Source: an uncultured Clostridia bacterium (GTDB taxonomy: Bacteria; Bacillota; Clostridia; Oscillospirales; Oscillospiraceae). From it: a DNA stretch of 25,756 nucleotides. Shown here piece after piece: positions 14,200 to 22,756 of this stretch. The stretch lies in the NCBI GenBank assembly GCA_937892865.1, contig CALBJG010000039.1, positions 1 to 25,756 on the forward strand, in the 5' to 3' direction. The position numbers and the translations under genes were made by a program. How positions within the stretch are numbered: position 1 is the first letter of the stretch; the number at the start of each line of letters is the position of its first letter. Under the pieces are notes generated by a model. That model made no database searches. It saw nothing but the letters and a program-made list of their open reading frames with translations, and was not told where the DNA came from.

Positions 14200-15573
14200 A
14201 TGAAGCGTCATTACAGTATCGATATGACCACCGGACCGATCATAAAAAAATTGATCCAGTTCGTATTGCCGCTTATGGCAAGCCTTTTGCTGCAGCAACT
14301 TTACAATGCGGCAGATAAGGCGGTGGTGGGTCAGTTTGCGGAAAACGGTGAATTGGCATTGGCGGCGGTAGGCGCTACCGGTTCGCCAACCTCGCTGATC
14401 CTGAATCTGGTCTTCGGCATTTCTGCCGGCGCCGGTATCATCAGCGCCAACCTTTTGGGCGGCAGGCAGGAAAAAGCGCTGCGCCGGAATATGCACACCA
14501 CTGTGGCTGTGGGTCTGGTAAGCGGTATTTTGCTGATGATCGTGGGTATCTGTGTGGCGCGGCCTCTTTTGACATTGATGAGTTGTCCGGAAAACGTGCT
14601 GGATACAGCCGTTTTATATATGCGTATATACTTTGTGGGTATGCCGGCAACCATGCTTTATAACTTTGCATCCGGTATTTTGCGTACCTTTGGCGATTCC
14701 CGCCGTCCCATGGTGATTTTGGGTATCAGCGGTCTTGTTAACGTGGCATTAAACGTTGTCTTTGTCATATGTTTTCATATGTCCGTTGACGGCGTTGCCT
14801 GGGCAACGGTAATTGCCCAAACCGTATCCACAATTTGGATCTTGTGTATTTTGTTCAGCAAAAATGATGCATATAAAATGACCGTCCGGGAACTGAACTT
14901 GTTCCCCAAGGAAGTTTTGACTATTCTGCGGGTGGGTATCCCCTGCGGAATGAATGGCGTTGTGTTCAGTATCGCCAATGTGATAATCCAGTCCACCATC
15001 AACACCTGGGGCGATATGACCATTGCCGGCACTGCCGCATCAGACAGCATAACCAATATCTCCTATCAGGTTTTATCAGCGTTTTACACAGCGACAATGA
15101 CCTTCTCCGGTCAATGCTACGGCGCAGGTAAGATCCGTCGGATCCGAAAACTGCTTTTGTGCAGCACCGGACTGTGTATGGGTATTATGGCAAGTATTGC
15201 CCTTGTGGCAACGGTGATCCCCCACACACTAATCGGTATCTTCAATGCAAATCCCGATGTATTGCACGCAGGTACAGAGAAACTGCTGACTGTTTCCTGG
15301 GGCTATGTGGTTTATTCTCTTTGTGAAACATTGATGGGATGCCTTCGTGGTATGCGAAAAAATGTTGCTCCCACAGTTATCAATATTGGTTGCGCGTGTA
15401 TTCTCCGGGTGATTTGGGTAGCATTTATTTATCCTTTGCATCCGGAAGTTTGGTTCTTGTATTTTTGCTATCTGATGTCTTATGTCGCAAATCTTTGCAT
15501 TATGTTGCCATACTATTTTGTAGTTATCCGGAAAATGGAACACGAACACACAGATGCGTTGGCTGAAACTTAA
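14200..15573 (+). CDS. MATE family efflux transporter
   Basis: MATE proteins export cationic drugs, toxins or metabolites using Na+ or H+ gradients. The 457-residue product has about 12 hydrophobic helices in two six-helix halves. The N-terminal PIIKKLIQFVLPLMASLLLQQLYNAADKAVVGQF segment is the usual family opening, and the second half begins near RVGIPCGMNGVVFSIANVIIQS. The length is normal. The start is taken at ATG 14200 because GGGGAGGGG (14184-14192) is 7 nt upstream. The ATG at 14182 would place that purine run inside the gene. Substrate is unknown. A candidate LacI-family operator lies upstream of its promoter, which hints at sugar-linked control, and a strong terminator follows. Confidence 0.93.
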   Translation: MKRHYSIDMTTGPIIKKLIQFVLPLMASLLLQQLYNAADKAVVGQFAENGELALAAVGATGSPTSLILNLVFGISAGAGIISANLLGGRQEKALRRNMHTTVAVGLVSGILLMIVGICVARPLLTLMSCPENVLDTAVLYMRIYFVGMPATMLYNFASGILRTFGDSRRPMVILGISGLVNVALNVVFVICFHMSVDGVAWATVIAQTVSTIWILCILFSKNDAYKMTVRELNLFPKEVLTILRVGIPCGMNGVVFSIANVIIQSTINTWGDMTIAGTAASDSITNISYQVLSAFYTATMTFSGQCYGAGKIRRIRKLLLCSTGLCMGIMASIALVATVIPHTLIGIFNANPDVLHAGTEKLLTVSWGYVVYSLCETLMGCLRGMRKNVAPTVINIGCACILRVIWVAFIYPLHPEVWFLYFCYLMSYVANLCIMLPYYFVVIRKMEHEHTDALAET

Positions 15574-15581
15574 AAAAGAAA

Positions 15582-15613
15582 ACCGGGAGGAACGGATTCC
15601 TCCCGGTAATTTT
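15582..15613. terminator. terminator between the convergent MATE and small membrane protein genes
   Basis: ACCGGGAGGAA and TTCCTCCCGGT pair perfectly around CGGA and are followed by AATTTTATT. On the other strand the stem is followed by TTTCTTTTTT, so it can serve both genes. Confidence 0.88.
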
Positions 15614-15618
15614 ATTGA

Positions 15619-15909
15619 TTAAACAGGGCTGGGATAATTAAGAAGCAAAGAAACGATCAGGCAAACCACAATGCTTACAGCGCCAACAGTCATCCACAGA
15701 CTGCGAGGTTTGAAAAGTTCTCTGCTTGCCCATAACATATACAAGCACAAACCGGAAACGAATATGGTAAAAATGGTCAATATGACTTTTGCCCAGATAA
15801 CACCTGCGCCTGCAACAAACAAAAAGGCGATAAACAGAATCAAGTCTGCAATGAGCATAAATGTCACATATTTTTCCAGTTGCTGGTAACGGCTTTTTTT
15901 GGTCGCCAT
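15619..15909 (-). CDS. small three-helix membrane protein, unknown function
   Basis: The 96-residue product begins with a basic cytoplasmic stretch (ATKKSRYQQLEKY) and has three hydrophobic segments, at about residues 15-35, 40-60 and 73-92. The last is followed only by NYPSPV. No enzyme motif is visible and I do not recognise the family. The ATG at 15909 is used because GGGAGG is 8 nt upstream. A GTG at 15918 would lie next to that ribosome binding site. It has its own promoter at 15939-15967, back to back with the scpA promoter. Confidence 0.75.
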   Translation of the reverse strand: MATKKSRYQQLEKYVTFMLIADLILFIAFLFVAGAGVIWAKVILTIFTIFVSGLCLYMLWASRELFKPRSLWMTVGAVSIVVCLIVSLLLNYPSPV

Positions 15910-15938
15910 AGCAAGCACCTCCCAAAATGGATACTCTA

Positions 15939-15967
15939 TTTATAGCACAAAAGCGCGAAAAATGCAA
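15939..15967 (-). promoter_or_regulatory. promoter of the small membrane protein gene
   Basis: On the minus strand TTGCAT (15962-15967), a 17-bp spacer and TATAAA (15939-15944) with a TGC extension. Confidence 0.7.
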
Positions 15968-15993
15968 TCCCTTCTGTTTTTTTGGCGAAATGC

Positions 15994-16022
15994 TTGCGCG
16001 GAGAATAAATCGGTGGTATAAT
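15994..16022 (+). promoter_or_regulatory. promoter of the scpA operon
   Basis: TTGCGC (15994-15999), a 17-bp spacer and TATAAT (16017-16022), about 38 nt before scpA. Confidence 0.75.
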
Positions 16023-16060
16023 AACTCCAAATATTTGCAATTTATGGTTTGGGAGTTGCT

Positions 16061-16858
16061 ATGGAAGAACCGCGATACCGATTGGAGGGCATCGTCCACA
16101 CACGCAGCGAGGTGATGGAGGATTTTGATGGCCCGCTGGATGTTATTTTTTTGCTGCTGAGTAAAAATAAAATAGAGATCCAGGATGTATCCATTACCGC
16201 GATCCTGGAGCAGTACCTGGCATACCTGGACGAAATGAAGCGGCTGGATATGGAGATCGCCAGTGAGTTTATTACGATGGCATCCCATTTGATGCTCATC
16301 AAGACCAAAATGCTCCTTTCTGCTGCGGAAGCGGCAGAGGCCCAGAGCGAACTGGATCAGTTGCGCCAATCTTTGATCGAGCGTCAGCGCCGGGAGGCGA
16401 TGGAGCAGATCCGTGTGGCCATCGGCGTACTGGAGCCTATGAACGATATTGGCAGGGGCCTTTTTGTGAAAGAGCCGGAACCGTTGCGCCGGGATGCCAC
16501 TTACCGCTACCGTCATGAACCGGAGGATATGCTCCGGGCGCTGGATACCATTTCCGAGCGGAATCAGCGGCGTCTGCCGCCGCCTACGGTAAACTTTAAG
16601 GGTATCGTGGGCAAAGAGCCTTACCCAGTTACCAAAAAGGCGAAGGAACTGATCCGCAACCTGGTACTCCGGGGCGTGGAACGGCTGAAAAATCTGTTCA
16701 AGGGTAACCGGTCCCGTTCCGAGATCGTTGCCACTTTTCTGGCAATTTTGGAACTTTGTAAAACCAATTCCGTCTCCCTGGAAGACGATGTCTCCGGTGA
16801 GAATCCCAATGTCCGGCTGATCGAGGCGCCGGAAGAAATTGTAGAGGAGGTAAACTGA
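16061..16858 (+). CDS. scpA: segregation and condensation protein A (kleisin)
   Basis: ScpA is the kleisin subunit that bridges SMC heads and, with ScpB, forms the bacterial condensin required for chromosome segregation. The 265-residue product has the N-terminal signature FDGPLDVIFLLLSKNKIEIQDVSI followed by ITAILEQYLAYLDEM and EFITMASHLMLIKTKMLL, and a C-terminal winged-helix part (SRSEIVATFLAILELCKTNSVSL). Length is normal. The ATG at 16061 has GGGAG 5 nt upstream. A TTG four codons earlier overlaps that site and is rejected. It is the first gene of a six-gene operon; scpB starts 1 nt after its stop. Confidence 0.95.
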   Translation: MEEPRYRLEGIVHTRSEVMEDFDGPLDVIFLLLSKNKIEIQDVSITAILEQYLAYLDEMKRLDMEIASEFITMASHLMLIKTKMLLSAAEAAEAQSELDQLRQSLIERQRREAMEQIRVAIGVLEPMNDIGRGLFVKEPEPLRRDATYRYRHEPEDMLRALDTISERNQRRLPPPTVNFKGIVGKEPYPVTKKAKELIRNLVLRGVERLKNLFKGNRSRSEIVATFLAILELCKTNSVSLEDDVSGENPNVRLIEAPEEIVEEVN

Positions 16859-16859
16859 G

Positions 16860-17465
16860 ATGGAACAAGCAGAATTGCAAAGGGCAGCAGAGGCCATCCT
16901 GTTTGCCGCCGGTGAACGGGTGGAACTTTCCCGTTTGGCAATGGCGTTGGAAGCCGATGAAAAAGATGTGGAAGCAGCGCTGGATGCTTTGGCAAATGAA
17001 CTGGCATATGAGCGCAGAGGTATTCGCATTTTGCGGCTGGAAAAAGGATACCAGATGGTATCTTCCGGTGAAATGGCAGACTATATCACCAAAGCGCTGG
17101 AGACCCGCAAACCCCCGAAATTGTCATCTTCCCAGTTGGAAGCTCTGACCATTGTGGCATACTACCAACCTGCCACCAAAGCGATGATCGAGCAGATCCG
17201 CGGCGTAGACAGTTCTTACTCTGTAGGCGCATTGCTGAACAAGAAACTCATCGAAGAAGCAGGCAGATTGAATGTTCCCGGTCGCCCGATCCTCTATAAG
17301 ACCACACCGGATTTTCTCCGGACTTTCGGTCTTTCTTCTTTGGAGGAACTGCCCACGATCGAAAAGGTCAGTTTCAATGAGCCGATTCCGGAAGACCCGG
17401 ATCAGTTGACGATGCAGGAACCTGCCGCGGAAACTGCGCCTGCGGAAACAACGGAGGAATCCTGA
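16860..17465 (+). CDS. scpB: segregation and condensation protein B
   Basis: ScpB is the winged-helix partner that binds ScpA in the SMC-ScpAB complex. The 201-residue product shows the characteristic AAEAILFAAGERVELSRLA opening, LSSSQLEALTIVAYYQPATKAMIEQIRGVDSSYSVGALL and LIEEAGRLNVPGRPILYKTT. GAGGAGG lies about 10 nt upstream of the ATG, inside the end of scpA. The stop codon overlaps the next start by one base (TGATG), indicating translational coupling. Confidence 0.96.
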   Translation: MEQAELQRAAEAILFAAGERVELSRLAMALEADEKDVEAALDALANELAYERRGIRILRLEKGYQMVSSGEMADYITKALETRKPPKLSSSQLEALTIVAYYQPATKAMIEQIRGVDSSYSVGALLNKKLIEEAGRLNVPGRPILYKTTPDFLRTFGLSSLEELPTIEKVSFNEPIPEDPDQLTMQEPAAETAPAETTEES

Positions 17466-18049
17466 TGGGTTTTGTGATAGCGCTGTTTGTTTTGGTCCTG
17501 CTGGCGATCCTGCCACTGGGTATCAGCGCGGTCTATAATGCCCGGGGACCTTTGGTGCGGCTAATCGCCGGGCCAATACGGTTACAATTATATCCTCAGA
17601 AAAAGGAAAAAGCCAAGAAAGAAAAATCTCAAAAGCAGGCTCCCCAAAAGAAGAAAGAAGAAAAAAACGGAGGCAGCGTTAAGGATTTTCTTCCACTGGC
17701 AAAAGTTGCTTTGGACCTGGTTGCAGACTTAAAAGCAAAACTCCGGGTAAACCGGTTGGAAATGAAACTGACATTGGCCGGCGGTGACCCCTGCGACTTA
17801 AGCGTCAACTACGGTAAAGCCTGGGTTGCACTGGGAAATGTGATGCCACGGCTGGAAGAACTGTTTGTGATCAAAAAGCGGGATATGGAAGTCCAGTGTG
17901 ACTTTACCGCCGAAACAACAGTTGTCTATGCCCGGGTGGATATTACGATCACATTAGGACGGTTGACCGTTTTGGCAGTGCGCTACGGTATCCGTGGATT
18001 AAAAACCTATTATAAAATTATGAATGAACGAAAAGGCGGTGCAAAATAA
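17465..18049 (+). CDS. ytfI: DUF2953 protein (YtfI-like), membrane-anchored
   Basis: The 194-residue product has one N-terminal membrane segment (about 2-23), a Lys/Glu/Gln-rich linker (about 46-68), and a C-terminal beta-rich domain with LAGGDPCDLSVNYGKAWVALG and VYARVDITITLGRLTVLAVRYGIRGL, the pattern of DUF2953. This fits Bacillus subtilis YtfI, which is next to ytfJ as here. Function is not established. It overlaps the scpB stop by one base and the ytfJ start by one base, so all three are coupled. Confidence 0.8.
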   Translation: MGFVIALFVLVLLAILPLGISAVYNARGPLVRLIAGPIRLQLYPQKKEKAKKEKSQKQAPQKKKEEKNGGSVKDFLPLAKVALDLVADLKAKLRVNRLEMKLTLAGGDPCDLSVNYGKAWVALGNVMPRLEELFVIKKRDMEVQCDFTAETTVVYARVDITITLGRLTVLAVRYGIRGLKTYYKIMNERKGGAK

Positions 18050-18435
18050 TGAGCCAGAATCTTCCCAATATGCTGGACAACACCATTGCCAAGATTCGTG
18101 AGATGGTGGATGCCAACTCCGTAATCGGCGAACCTATTACTACAGCCGACGGTGTGACCGTCATTCCCGTATCCAAGATCAGCGTAGGTCTTGCAGGCGG
18201 CGGCTCCGACTTTGTTTCCAAAAATTTAAACCACCACGAAAATCCCTTTGGCGGCGGCGTAGGCGCCGGTGTCAAGGTCACACCCGTGGCATTTTTGGTG
18301 ATCAAAGAAGGCAATGTGCGGATGATCCCGGTGGCAACACCTGCCAACACCACCGCAGACCGGATCGTGGAAATGGTTCCGGATACCATCGATAAGATCG
18401 TTGGGGTTTTTGAATCCCATAAGAAAGAGGAATAA
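18049..18435 (+). CDS. ytfJ: GerW family sporulation protein YtfJ
   Basis: The 128-residue product has the GerW/YtfJ pattern: NSVIGEPITTADGVTVIPVSKISVGLAGGGSDF, a Gly-rich loop (ENPFGGGVGAGVKVTPVAFLVI), and a C-terminal DRIVEMVPDTIDKI helix. YtfJ is a spore protein linked to lysozyme-induced germination in Bacillus, and is also found in non-sporulating Clostridia. The ATG overlaps the ytfI stop (TAATG). The next gene begins 39 nt downstream. Confidence 0.93.
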   Translation: MSQNLPNMLDNTIAKIREMVDANSVIGEPITTADGVTVIPVSKISVGLAGGGSDFVSKNLNHHENPFGGGVGAGVKVTPVAFLVIKEGNVRMIPVATPANTTADRIVEMVPDTIDKIVGVFESHKKEE

Positions 18436-18474
18436 TTATGCCTTCCCCGGCGCAAAATAGCACGGGGTGGTAAT

Positions 18475-19626
18475 ATGAAACGATTTTTTGCCGGGATGGC
18501 AGCTGCTTTGCTGGCTGCCGTCTCGTTTTTTCCTCTTAAGGCGCAGGCAATCAGCGCAAAGCAGGCAATTTTGATGGATGCCCAGACCGGTCGCGTCCTT
18601 TATGAGAAGAATATCGATACACAAGGTTTGATCGCCAGTACAACAAAAATAATGACAGCATTGGTTATTTGCGAGCGATGTAATGTGCTGGACAGAATGC
18701 GTATTCCCAAAGAGGCGGTGGGGATCGAAGGCTCTTCCATTTACCTGCAGGAAGGAGAAGTGTTGACTCTCCAGGAATTGCTTTACGGTATGATGCTCCA
18801 CAGCGGGAACGATGCAGCTGTGGCGCTGGCGATTTACTGCGGCGGAACGGTAGAGGGTTTTGCGGAACTGATGAACGATAAAGCCCGGCAATTGGGAATG
18901 GAAAACTCCCATTTCGAAAACCCCAATGGATTGGACAGCCCCGGTCATTATTCCACACCCAGGGATTTGGCGATTTTGGCTGCCTATGCCATGGATAACC
19001 CCATTTTTGCCAAAACCGTATCAGCAAAAACAGTGAGAGCCGGTGGCAGAAGTTTGCGGAATCATAACAAACTGCTATGGCGGCTGGAGGGCGCTGACGG
19101 GGTCAAAACCGGCTTTACAAAAGCTGCGGGACGAATTCTGGTTTCCAGCGCGACCCGTCAGGGACGGCGGTTGATCGCCGTAACGATGAACGCGCCTAAC
19201 GATTGGCAGGATCACACCGCACTGATGGAGCAAGGTTTTCGGGATTATGATGTGAAACAGTTGGTAACGGCTGACCAATGCCTCGGTACAACGGAAGTTG
19301 CCGGTGGCGAGGCCGGGCAAGTGGAACTGTTGGCAGCAGAGGATTTTTCTTATGCGTTGCGCCCGGAAGAATCCCCACAACTGGTGCTGCAAGGTCCGGG
19401 CTTTGTCTATGCGCCGGTGGCAGAAGGGCAGCCGGCAGGCTGGTGCTATGTGTGCCTGGGAGATAAGACAGTGGGGAAAATTCCCCTTGTTTACGGAGAA
19501 ACCGTGGAACAGGAAAAAGAGCCAAAACGCAGTTTTTGGCAAAAATTATTTGGAGGTTGCGTCCATGACGGAGAGAATACAAAAAATATTGTCCGCCCGG
19601 GGCGTTGCCTCCAGACGGCAGGCTGA
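18475..19626 (+). CDS. serine-type D-Ala-D-Ala carboxypeptidase (DacB/DacF-like PBP)
   Basis: These low-molecular-mass penicillin-binding proteins trim the terminal D-Ala of peptidoglycan pentapeptides outside the membrane. The 383-residue product has a signal peptide (about 1-25, ending AQA) and the three active-site motifs: S-T-T-K (55-58), SGN (110-112) and KTG (211-213). A C-terminal beta domain follows. The part around KRSFWQKLF resembles the short amphipathic membrane anchor typical of the family. The last 21 residues lie in the overlap with rluB and look non-homologous. The ATG at 18475 follows GGGGTGG. That site can pair weakly with CCCCG at 18445-18449. The position near rluB matches the dacB context of Bacillus, so a role in spore cortex or wall maturation is plausible. 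Confidence 0.93.
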   Translation: MKRFFAGMAAALLAAVSFFPLKAQAISAKQAILMDAQTGRVLYEKNIDTQGLIASTTKIMTALVICERCNVLDRMRIPKEAVGIEGSSIYLQEGEVLTLQELLYGMMLHSGNDAAVALAIYCGGTVEGFAELMNDKARQLGMENSHFENPNGLDSPGHYSTPRDLAILAAYAMDNPIFAKTVSAKTVRAGGRSLRNHNKLLWRLEGADGVKTGFTKAAGRILVSSATRQGRRLIAVTMNAPNDWQDHTALMEQGFRDYDVKQLVTADQCLGTTEVAGGEAGQVELLAAEDFSYALRPEESPQLVLQGPGFVYAPVAEGQPAGWCYVCLGDKTVGKIPLVYGETVEQEKEPKRSFWQKLFGGCVHDGENTKNIVRPGRCLQTAG

Positions 19627-20269
19627 AGAAATGATCCGGGCAGGGAAGGTAACCTGCAACGGCAAGGTCTGCGCGATCGGCGATACAGCCGACCCGGAAA
19701 CAGATGAAATATTGGTGGATGGCGTTTTGCTTCCACCCCCGGGCGACCGGGTTTACATAATACTGAACAAACCCAAAGGATTTGTTACCACCCTTTCCGA
19801 TGAAAAGGGTAGAAAAAATGCTGCCCAGTTGGTGGCGGATTGCGGTGTCCGGGTGTACCCGGTGGGCAGATTGGATATGGATTCCGAGGGGCTTTTGCTC
19901 TTTACCAACGATGGGGATTTTGCCAACCGGCTGATGCACCCCAAACACGAGATCGATAAGACCTATTATGTATCGGTCAAAGGATTCACTGCTGAAGGGC
20001 TGCAACGATTCAATCGCCCCATGACTTTGGACGGGTATAAACTCCGGATCCCCAATGTAGCGTTGTTGTCGCAGGAAGCAGACCGGGCAGAACTGCGTAT
20101 CACCATCCACGAGGGAAGAAACCGGCAGGTACGCCGCATGTGCGCCATTGCCGGAATGCAAGTCAAACGCCTGGTCCGGATAGCGGAGGGAGGCCTTTCT
20201 TTGGGGACACTCCCGTCAGGCAAGTGGCGGTATTTGACGAAGGCGGAAATTGACGCCTTGCAAAAATAA
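19565..20269 (+). CDS. rluB: 23S rRNA pseudouridine synthase (RluB/RsuA family)
   Basis: The enzyme isomerises a specific uridine of rRNA to pseudouridine. The 234-residue product has an N-terminal S4 RNA-binding domain (ERIQKILSARGVASRRQAEEMI), the catalytic GRLDMDSEGLLLFTNDG with Asp104, and the C-terminal EGRNRQVRRMCAIAGMQVKRLVR. The ATG at 19565 is supported by GGAGG upstream and by the S4 domain starting at once. A longer in-frame ORF upstream is the wrong frame of the carboxypeptidase gene. Its first 62 bases overlap that gene's end. RluB rather than RsuA is suggested by length and neighbourhood, not proven. Confidence 0.93.
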   Translation: MTERIQKILSARGVASRRQAEEMIRAGKVTCNGKVCAIGDTADPETDEILVDGVLLPPPGDRVYIILNKPKGFVTTLSDEKGRKNAAQLVADCGVRVYPVGRLDMDSEGLLLFTNDGDFANRLMHPKHEIDKTYYVSVKGFTAEGLQRFNRPMTLDGYKLRIPNVALLSQEADRAELRITIHEGRNRQVRRMCAIAGMQVKRLVRIAEGGLSLGTLPSGKWRYLTKAEIDALQK

Positions 20270-20285
20270 AAATTTGAAGGAATAC

Positions 20286-20314
20286 TTGCAAAAAGACGCA
20301 TATTTTGTTACCAT
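20286..20314 (+). promoter_or_regulatory. promoter of the rpiR-type regulator gene
   Basis: TTGCAA (20286-20291), a 17-bp spacer and TACCAT (20309-20314), about 30 nt before the start codon. Confidence 0.6.
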
Positions 20315-20344
20315 ATCCCTAATATAAGAAAGGGGAGATAAGAG

Positions 20345-21214
20345 ATGACATCCGATATTTTATCTCTTTTACAGCAGAAAGAAAAAGAGTTTTCCAAAGG
20401 CCAAAAGCGAATTTGCCGCTATATTACGGAATCTTACGATAAGGCGGCGTTTATGACCGCCAGCCGCTTGGGCAAAACCGTAGGCGTTTCCGAATCTACG
20501 GTGGTGCGTTTTGCTGTGGAACTGGGCTACGACGGTTATCCCAGTATGCAAAAAGCCATGCAGGAAATGGTCCTGAATCGGCTGACGGCTGTCCAGAGAA
20601 TGGGCGTTGCCAATGACCGGATCGGCGACCAGGATGTGGTCTCTATGGTCTTGAATGCGGATGCTGAAAAACTCCGTCAAACGGCAGATGTAGTCAGCAG
20701 AGACGATTTCCGCGCCGCAGTGCAGGCGATCTTAAAGGCAAAGCAGATCTATGTGGTGGGTGTGCGTTCTACCTCTGCTTTGGCGAATTTTCTGGGCTAT
20801 TACTTAAATTTTATGTTCCAAAATGTTCATCTGGTCACCACTTCCGGTACCAGTGAGATGTTTGAAAAACTGGTAGGCGTGGATTCTGATGATGTGGTCA
20901 TCGCTTTTTCTTTCCCCCGGTACTCCACATCCACTTTGAAAGGCGCCCAGTACTGTCGCAGCACCGGCGCAACAGTGGTAAGCATCACCGACAGCCGTCT
21001 GTCTCCGTTGGGACAAAACAGCGATTATGTATTGGTTGCCAAAAGTGATATGCTTTCCATTGTGGATTCACTGGTTGCGCCTTTAAGCCTGGTAAACGCC
21101 CTGATCGTGGCATTGGCATCGGAGAAAGAGCCGGAACTTGCCAAGACATTCAATACCCTGGAACGGGTGTGGGAAGAGTACAATGTTTATGAAAAGCGGG
21201 TCGAAAGCAAATGA
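20345..21214 (+). CDS. MurR/RpiR family transcriptional regulator (HTH plus SIS domain)
   Basis: The 289-residue product has an N-terminal RpiR-type helix-turn-helix (about 1-77, with TASRLGKTVGVSESTVVRFAVELGYDGYPSMQ) and a sugar-isomerase (SIS) phosphosugar-binding domain (about 110-250, with IYVVGVRSTSALANFLGYYLN and VVIAFSFPRYSTSTL). Such proteins respond to phosphorylated sugars, for example N-acetylmuramic acid 6-phosphate. AAGGGGAG lies just before the ATG. The stop overlaps the start of the next gene (ATGA), so the two are coupled. No sugar-metabolism genes are adjacent. Confidence 0.93.
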   Translation: MTSDILSLLQQKEKEFSKGQKRICRYITESYDKAAFMTASRLGKTVGVSESTVVRFAVELGYDGYPSMQKAMQEMVLNRLTAVQRMGVANDRIGDQDVVSMVLNADAEKLRQTADVVSRDDFRAAVQAILKAKQIYVVGVRSTSALANFLGYYLNFMFQNVHLVTTSGTSEMFEKLVGVDSDDVVIAFSFPRYSTSTLKGAQYCRSTGATVVSITDSRLSPLGQNSDYVLVAKSDMLSIVDSLVAPLSLVNALIVALASEKEPELAKTFNTLERVWEEYNVYEKRVESK

Positions 21215-22437
21215 AATATGATGGCATTGTCATCGGCGGAGGCCCGGCGGGTATGTTGGCGGCCATCACCGCCGCCCGGCAGGGAAGTCGCGTTTTGCTG
21301 TTGGAGAAGAATGACCGCTTAGGCAAAAAACTGCTGATCACCGGCAAGGGGCGTTGCAATGTGACAAATCATTGCTCTGCCCAGGAAGTTTTGCAGAATA
21401 CACCTCGAAACGGCCGCTTCTTATATAGCGCGATGGACGCATTTTCGCCGGATCAGGTAATCGCTTTTTTCGAGGAAAACGGCTGCCCGTTGAAAACCGA
21501 ACGGGGAAATCGGGTGTTCCCGGTATCGGATAAATCCGTATCGGTGCTGGAATGTTTGCAGAAACAGTTACGAGCCGCAGGCGTTATTGTACAGACGGCA
21601 AAAGTTTTGGATATTTGTACAGCAGACGGCATTGTCACCGGTGTAAAAACAGCGACGGAGACGATCCCGGCAGATTGGGTGATACTGGCTACCGGCGGCG
21701 TATCCTATCCTGCTACCGGATCCACCGGCGACGGTTACCGAATGGCAGAAACAGTGGGGCATACCATTATTGCGCCGGAAGGGTCTTTGGTTCCGTTGGA
21801 GACAGAAGGCACAGATTGCCCGGAGATGCAGGGACTCAGCCTGCGAAATGTGGGTGTGAAACTGTTAAACGCCAAAGGAAAAGTGATTTATAAAGATTTC
21901 GGTGAATTGCTGTTTACCCATTTCGGCGTGTCCGGTCCTACGGTATTAAGCGCCAGCGCCCATTTGCAGGGAGATGGATGCAAACTGCTCATCGACTTGA
22001 AACCTGCGCTGGATGAAGGAAAACTCAATGACCGTCTGTTGCGGGATTTGGAAGTCTACCGCAACCGGACAATGGAAAATGCGCTGACGGATTTACTGCC
22101 TCGGTCTATGATCCCGGTGATCCTGGGAAGAGCCGGTATCGATCCGGGACTCCAGGCAAACTCTTTGAAAAAAGAACAGCGTAGAACACTGGTAGAATTA
22201 TTAAAGGCTTTCCCGGTTATGATAACCGGGAAGCGGCCGGTGGCGGAAGCGATCATCACTTCCGGCGGCGTGAAAGTATCCGAGGTAGATCCCAAAACGA
22301 TGCAATCGAAAAAAGTGCCGGGACTATACTTTGCAGGTGAGATTTTGGATTGCGATGCCTATACCGGCGGATTTAATCTGCAAATTGCCTGGGCAACGGC
22401 TTTCGCGGCAGGTTCTGCGGTGAAAAACGGTCATTGA
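21211..22437 (+). CDS. HI0933/YhiN family FAD-dependent flavoprotein
   Basis: The 408-residue protein has an N-terminal FAD-binding Rossmann motif (GIVIGGGPAGMLAA, residues 5-18), then KKLLITGKGRCNVTN, and a C-terminal LYFAGEILDCDAYTGGFNLQIAWATAFAAG, all typical of the HI0933/YhiN (BaiN-like) family. Members are flavoproteins of largely unknown substrate, some proposed to act as dehydrogenases in bile-acid metabolism. It is translationally coupled to the regulator gene by a 4-base ATGA overlap, with GGGTCGAAAG as a weak ribosome binding site. The acpP promoter -35 overlaps its stop codon. Confidence 0.92.
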   Translation: MKYDGIVIGGGPAGMLAAITAARQGSRVLLLEKNDRLGKKLLITGKGRCNVTNHCSAQEVLQNTPRNGRFLYSAMDAFSPDQVIAFFEENGCPLKTERGNRVFPVSDKSVSVLECLQKQLRAAGVIVQTAKVLDICTADGIVTGVKTATETIPADWVILATGGVSYPATGSTGDGYRMAETVGHTIIAPEGSLVPLETEGTDCPEMQGLSLRNVGVKLLNAKGKVIYKDFGELLFTHFGVSGPTVLSASAHLQGDGCKLLIDLKPALDEGKLNDRLLRDLEVYRNRTMENALTDLLPRSMIPVILGRAGIDPGLQANSLKKEQRRTLVELLKAFPVMITGKRPVAEAIITSGGVKVSEVDPKTMQSKKVPGLYFAGEILDCDAYTGGFNLQIAWATAFAAGSAVKNGH

Positions 22438-22462
22438 CAAACAGCCGCCGATATACTAAAAT
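22434..22462 (+). promoter_or_regulatory. promoter of acpP
   Basis: TTGACA (22434-22439), a 17-bp spacer and TAAAAT (22457-22462), about 48 nt before acpP. The -35 covers the stop codon of the flavoprotein gene. Confidence 0.75.
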
Positions 22463-22509
22463 ACAGTAAGTATCTATAAGGATGCTATGCAATTTGGAGG
22501 TAGAAAGAT

Positions 22510-22731
22510 ATGTACGAAAAATTGGTTTCTTATGCTGCCAAACAGTTGGAGTTGAACCCGGAAGAGATCACTCCCGACAGCACTTTTGAGAGCCTGGGTA
22601 TTGATTCTCTGGATATCGTGGAAATGATTATGGATCTGGAGACCGAACTGGGTGTTGAACTGGAAATGGAAGACCAGAAGATCTCCACTTTCGGCGAACT
22701 GGCAGACTTTATCGATTCCAAACTGAACTAA
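22510..22731 (+). CDS. acpP: acyl carrier protein
   Basis: ACP carries growing acyl chains in fatty acid synthesis on a 4'-phosphopantetheine arm. The 73-residue acidic product has the attachment motif GIDSLDIVEM with Ser33, and the family four-helix pattern. TTTGGAGG is correctly spaced before the ATG. Other fatty acid synthesis genes are not adjacent, so this is a standalone copy next to the SRP RNA and dnaX. A short inverted repeat follows the stop (22740-22772) without a clear T run. Confidence 0.95.
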   Translation: MYEKLVSYAAKQLELNPEEITPDSTFESLGIDSLDIVEMIMDLETELGVELEMEDQKISTFGELADFIDSKLN

Positions 22732-22756
22732 AATAATATCCTTGTTACACCGATGA

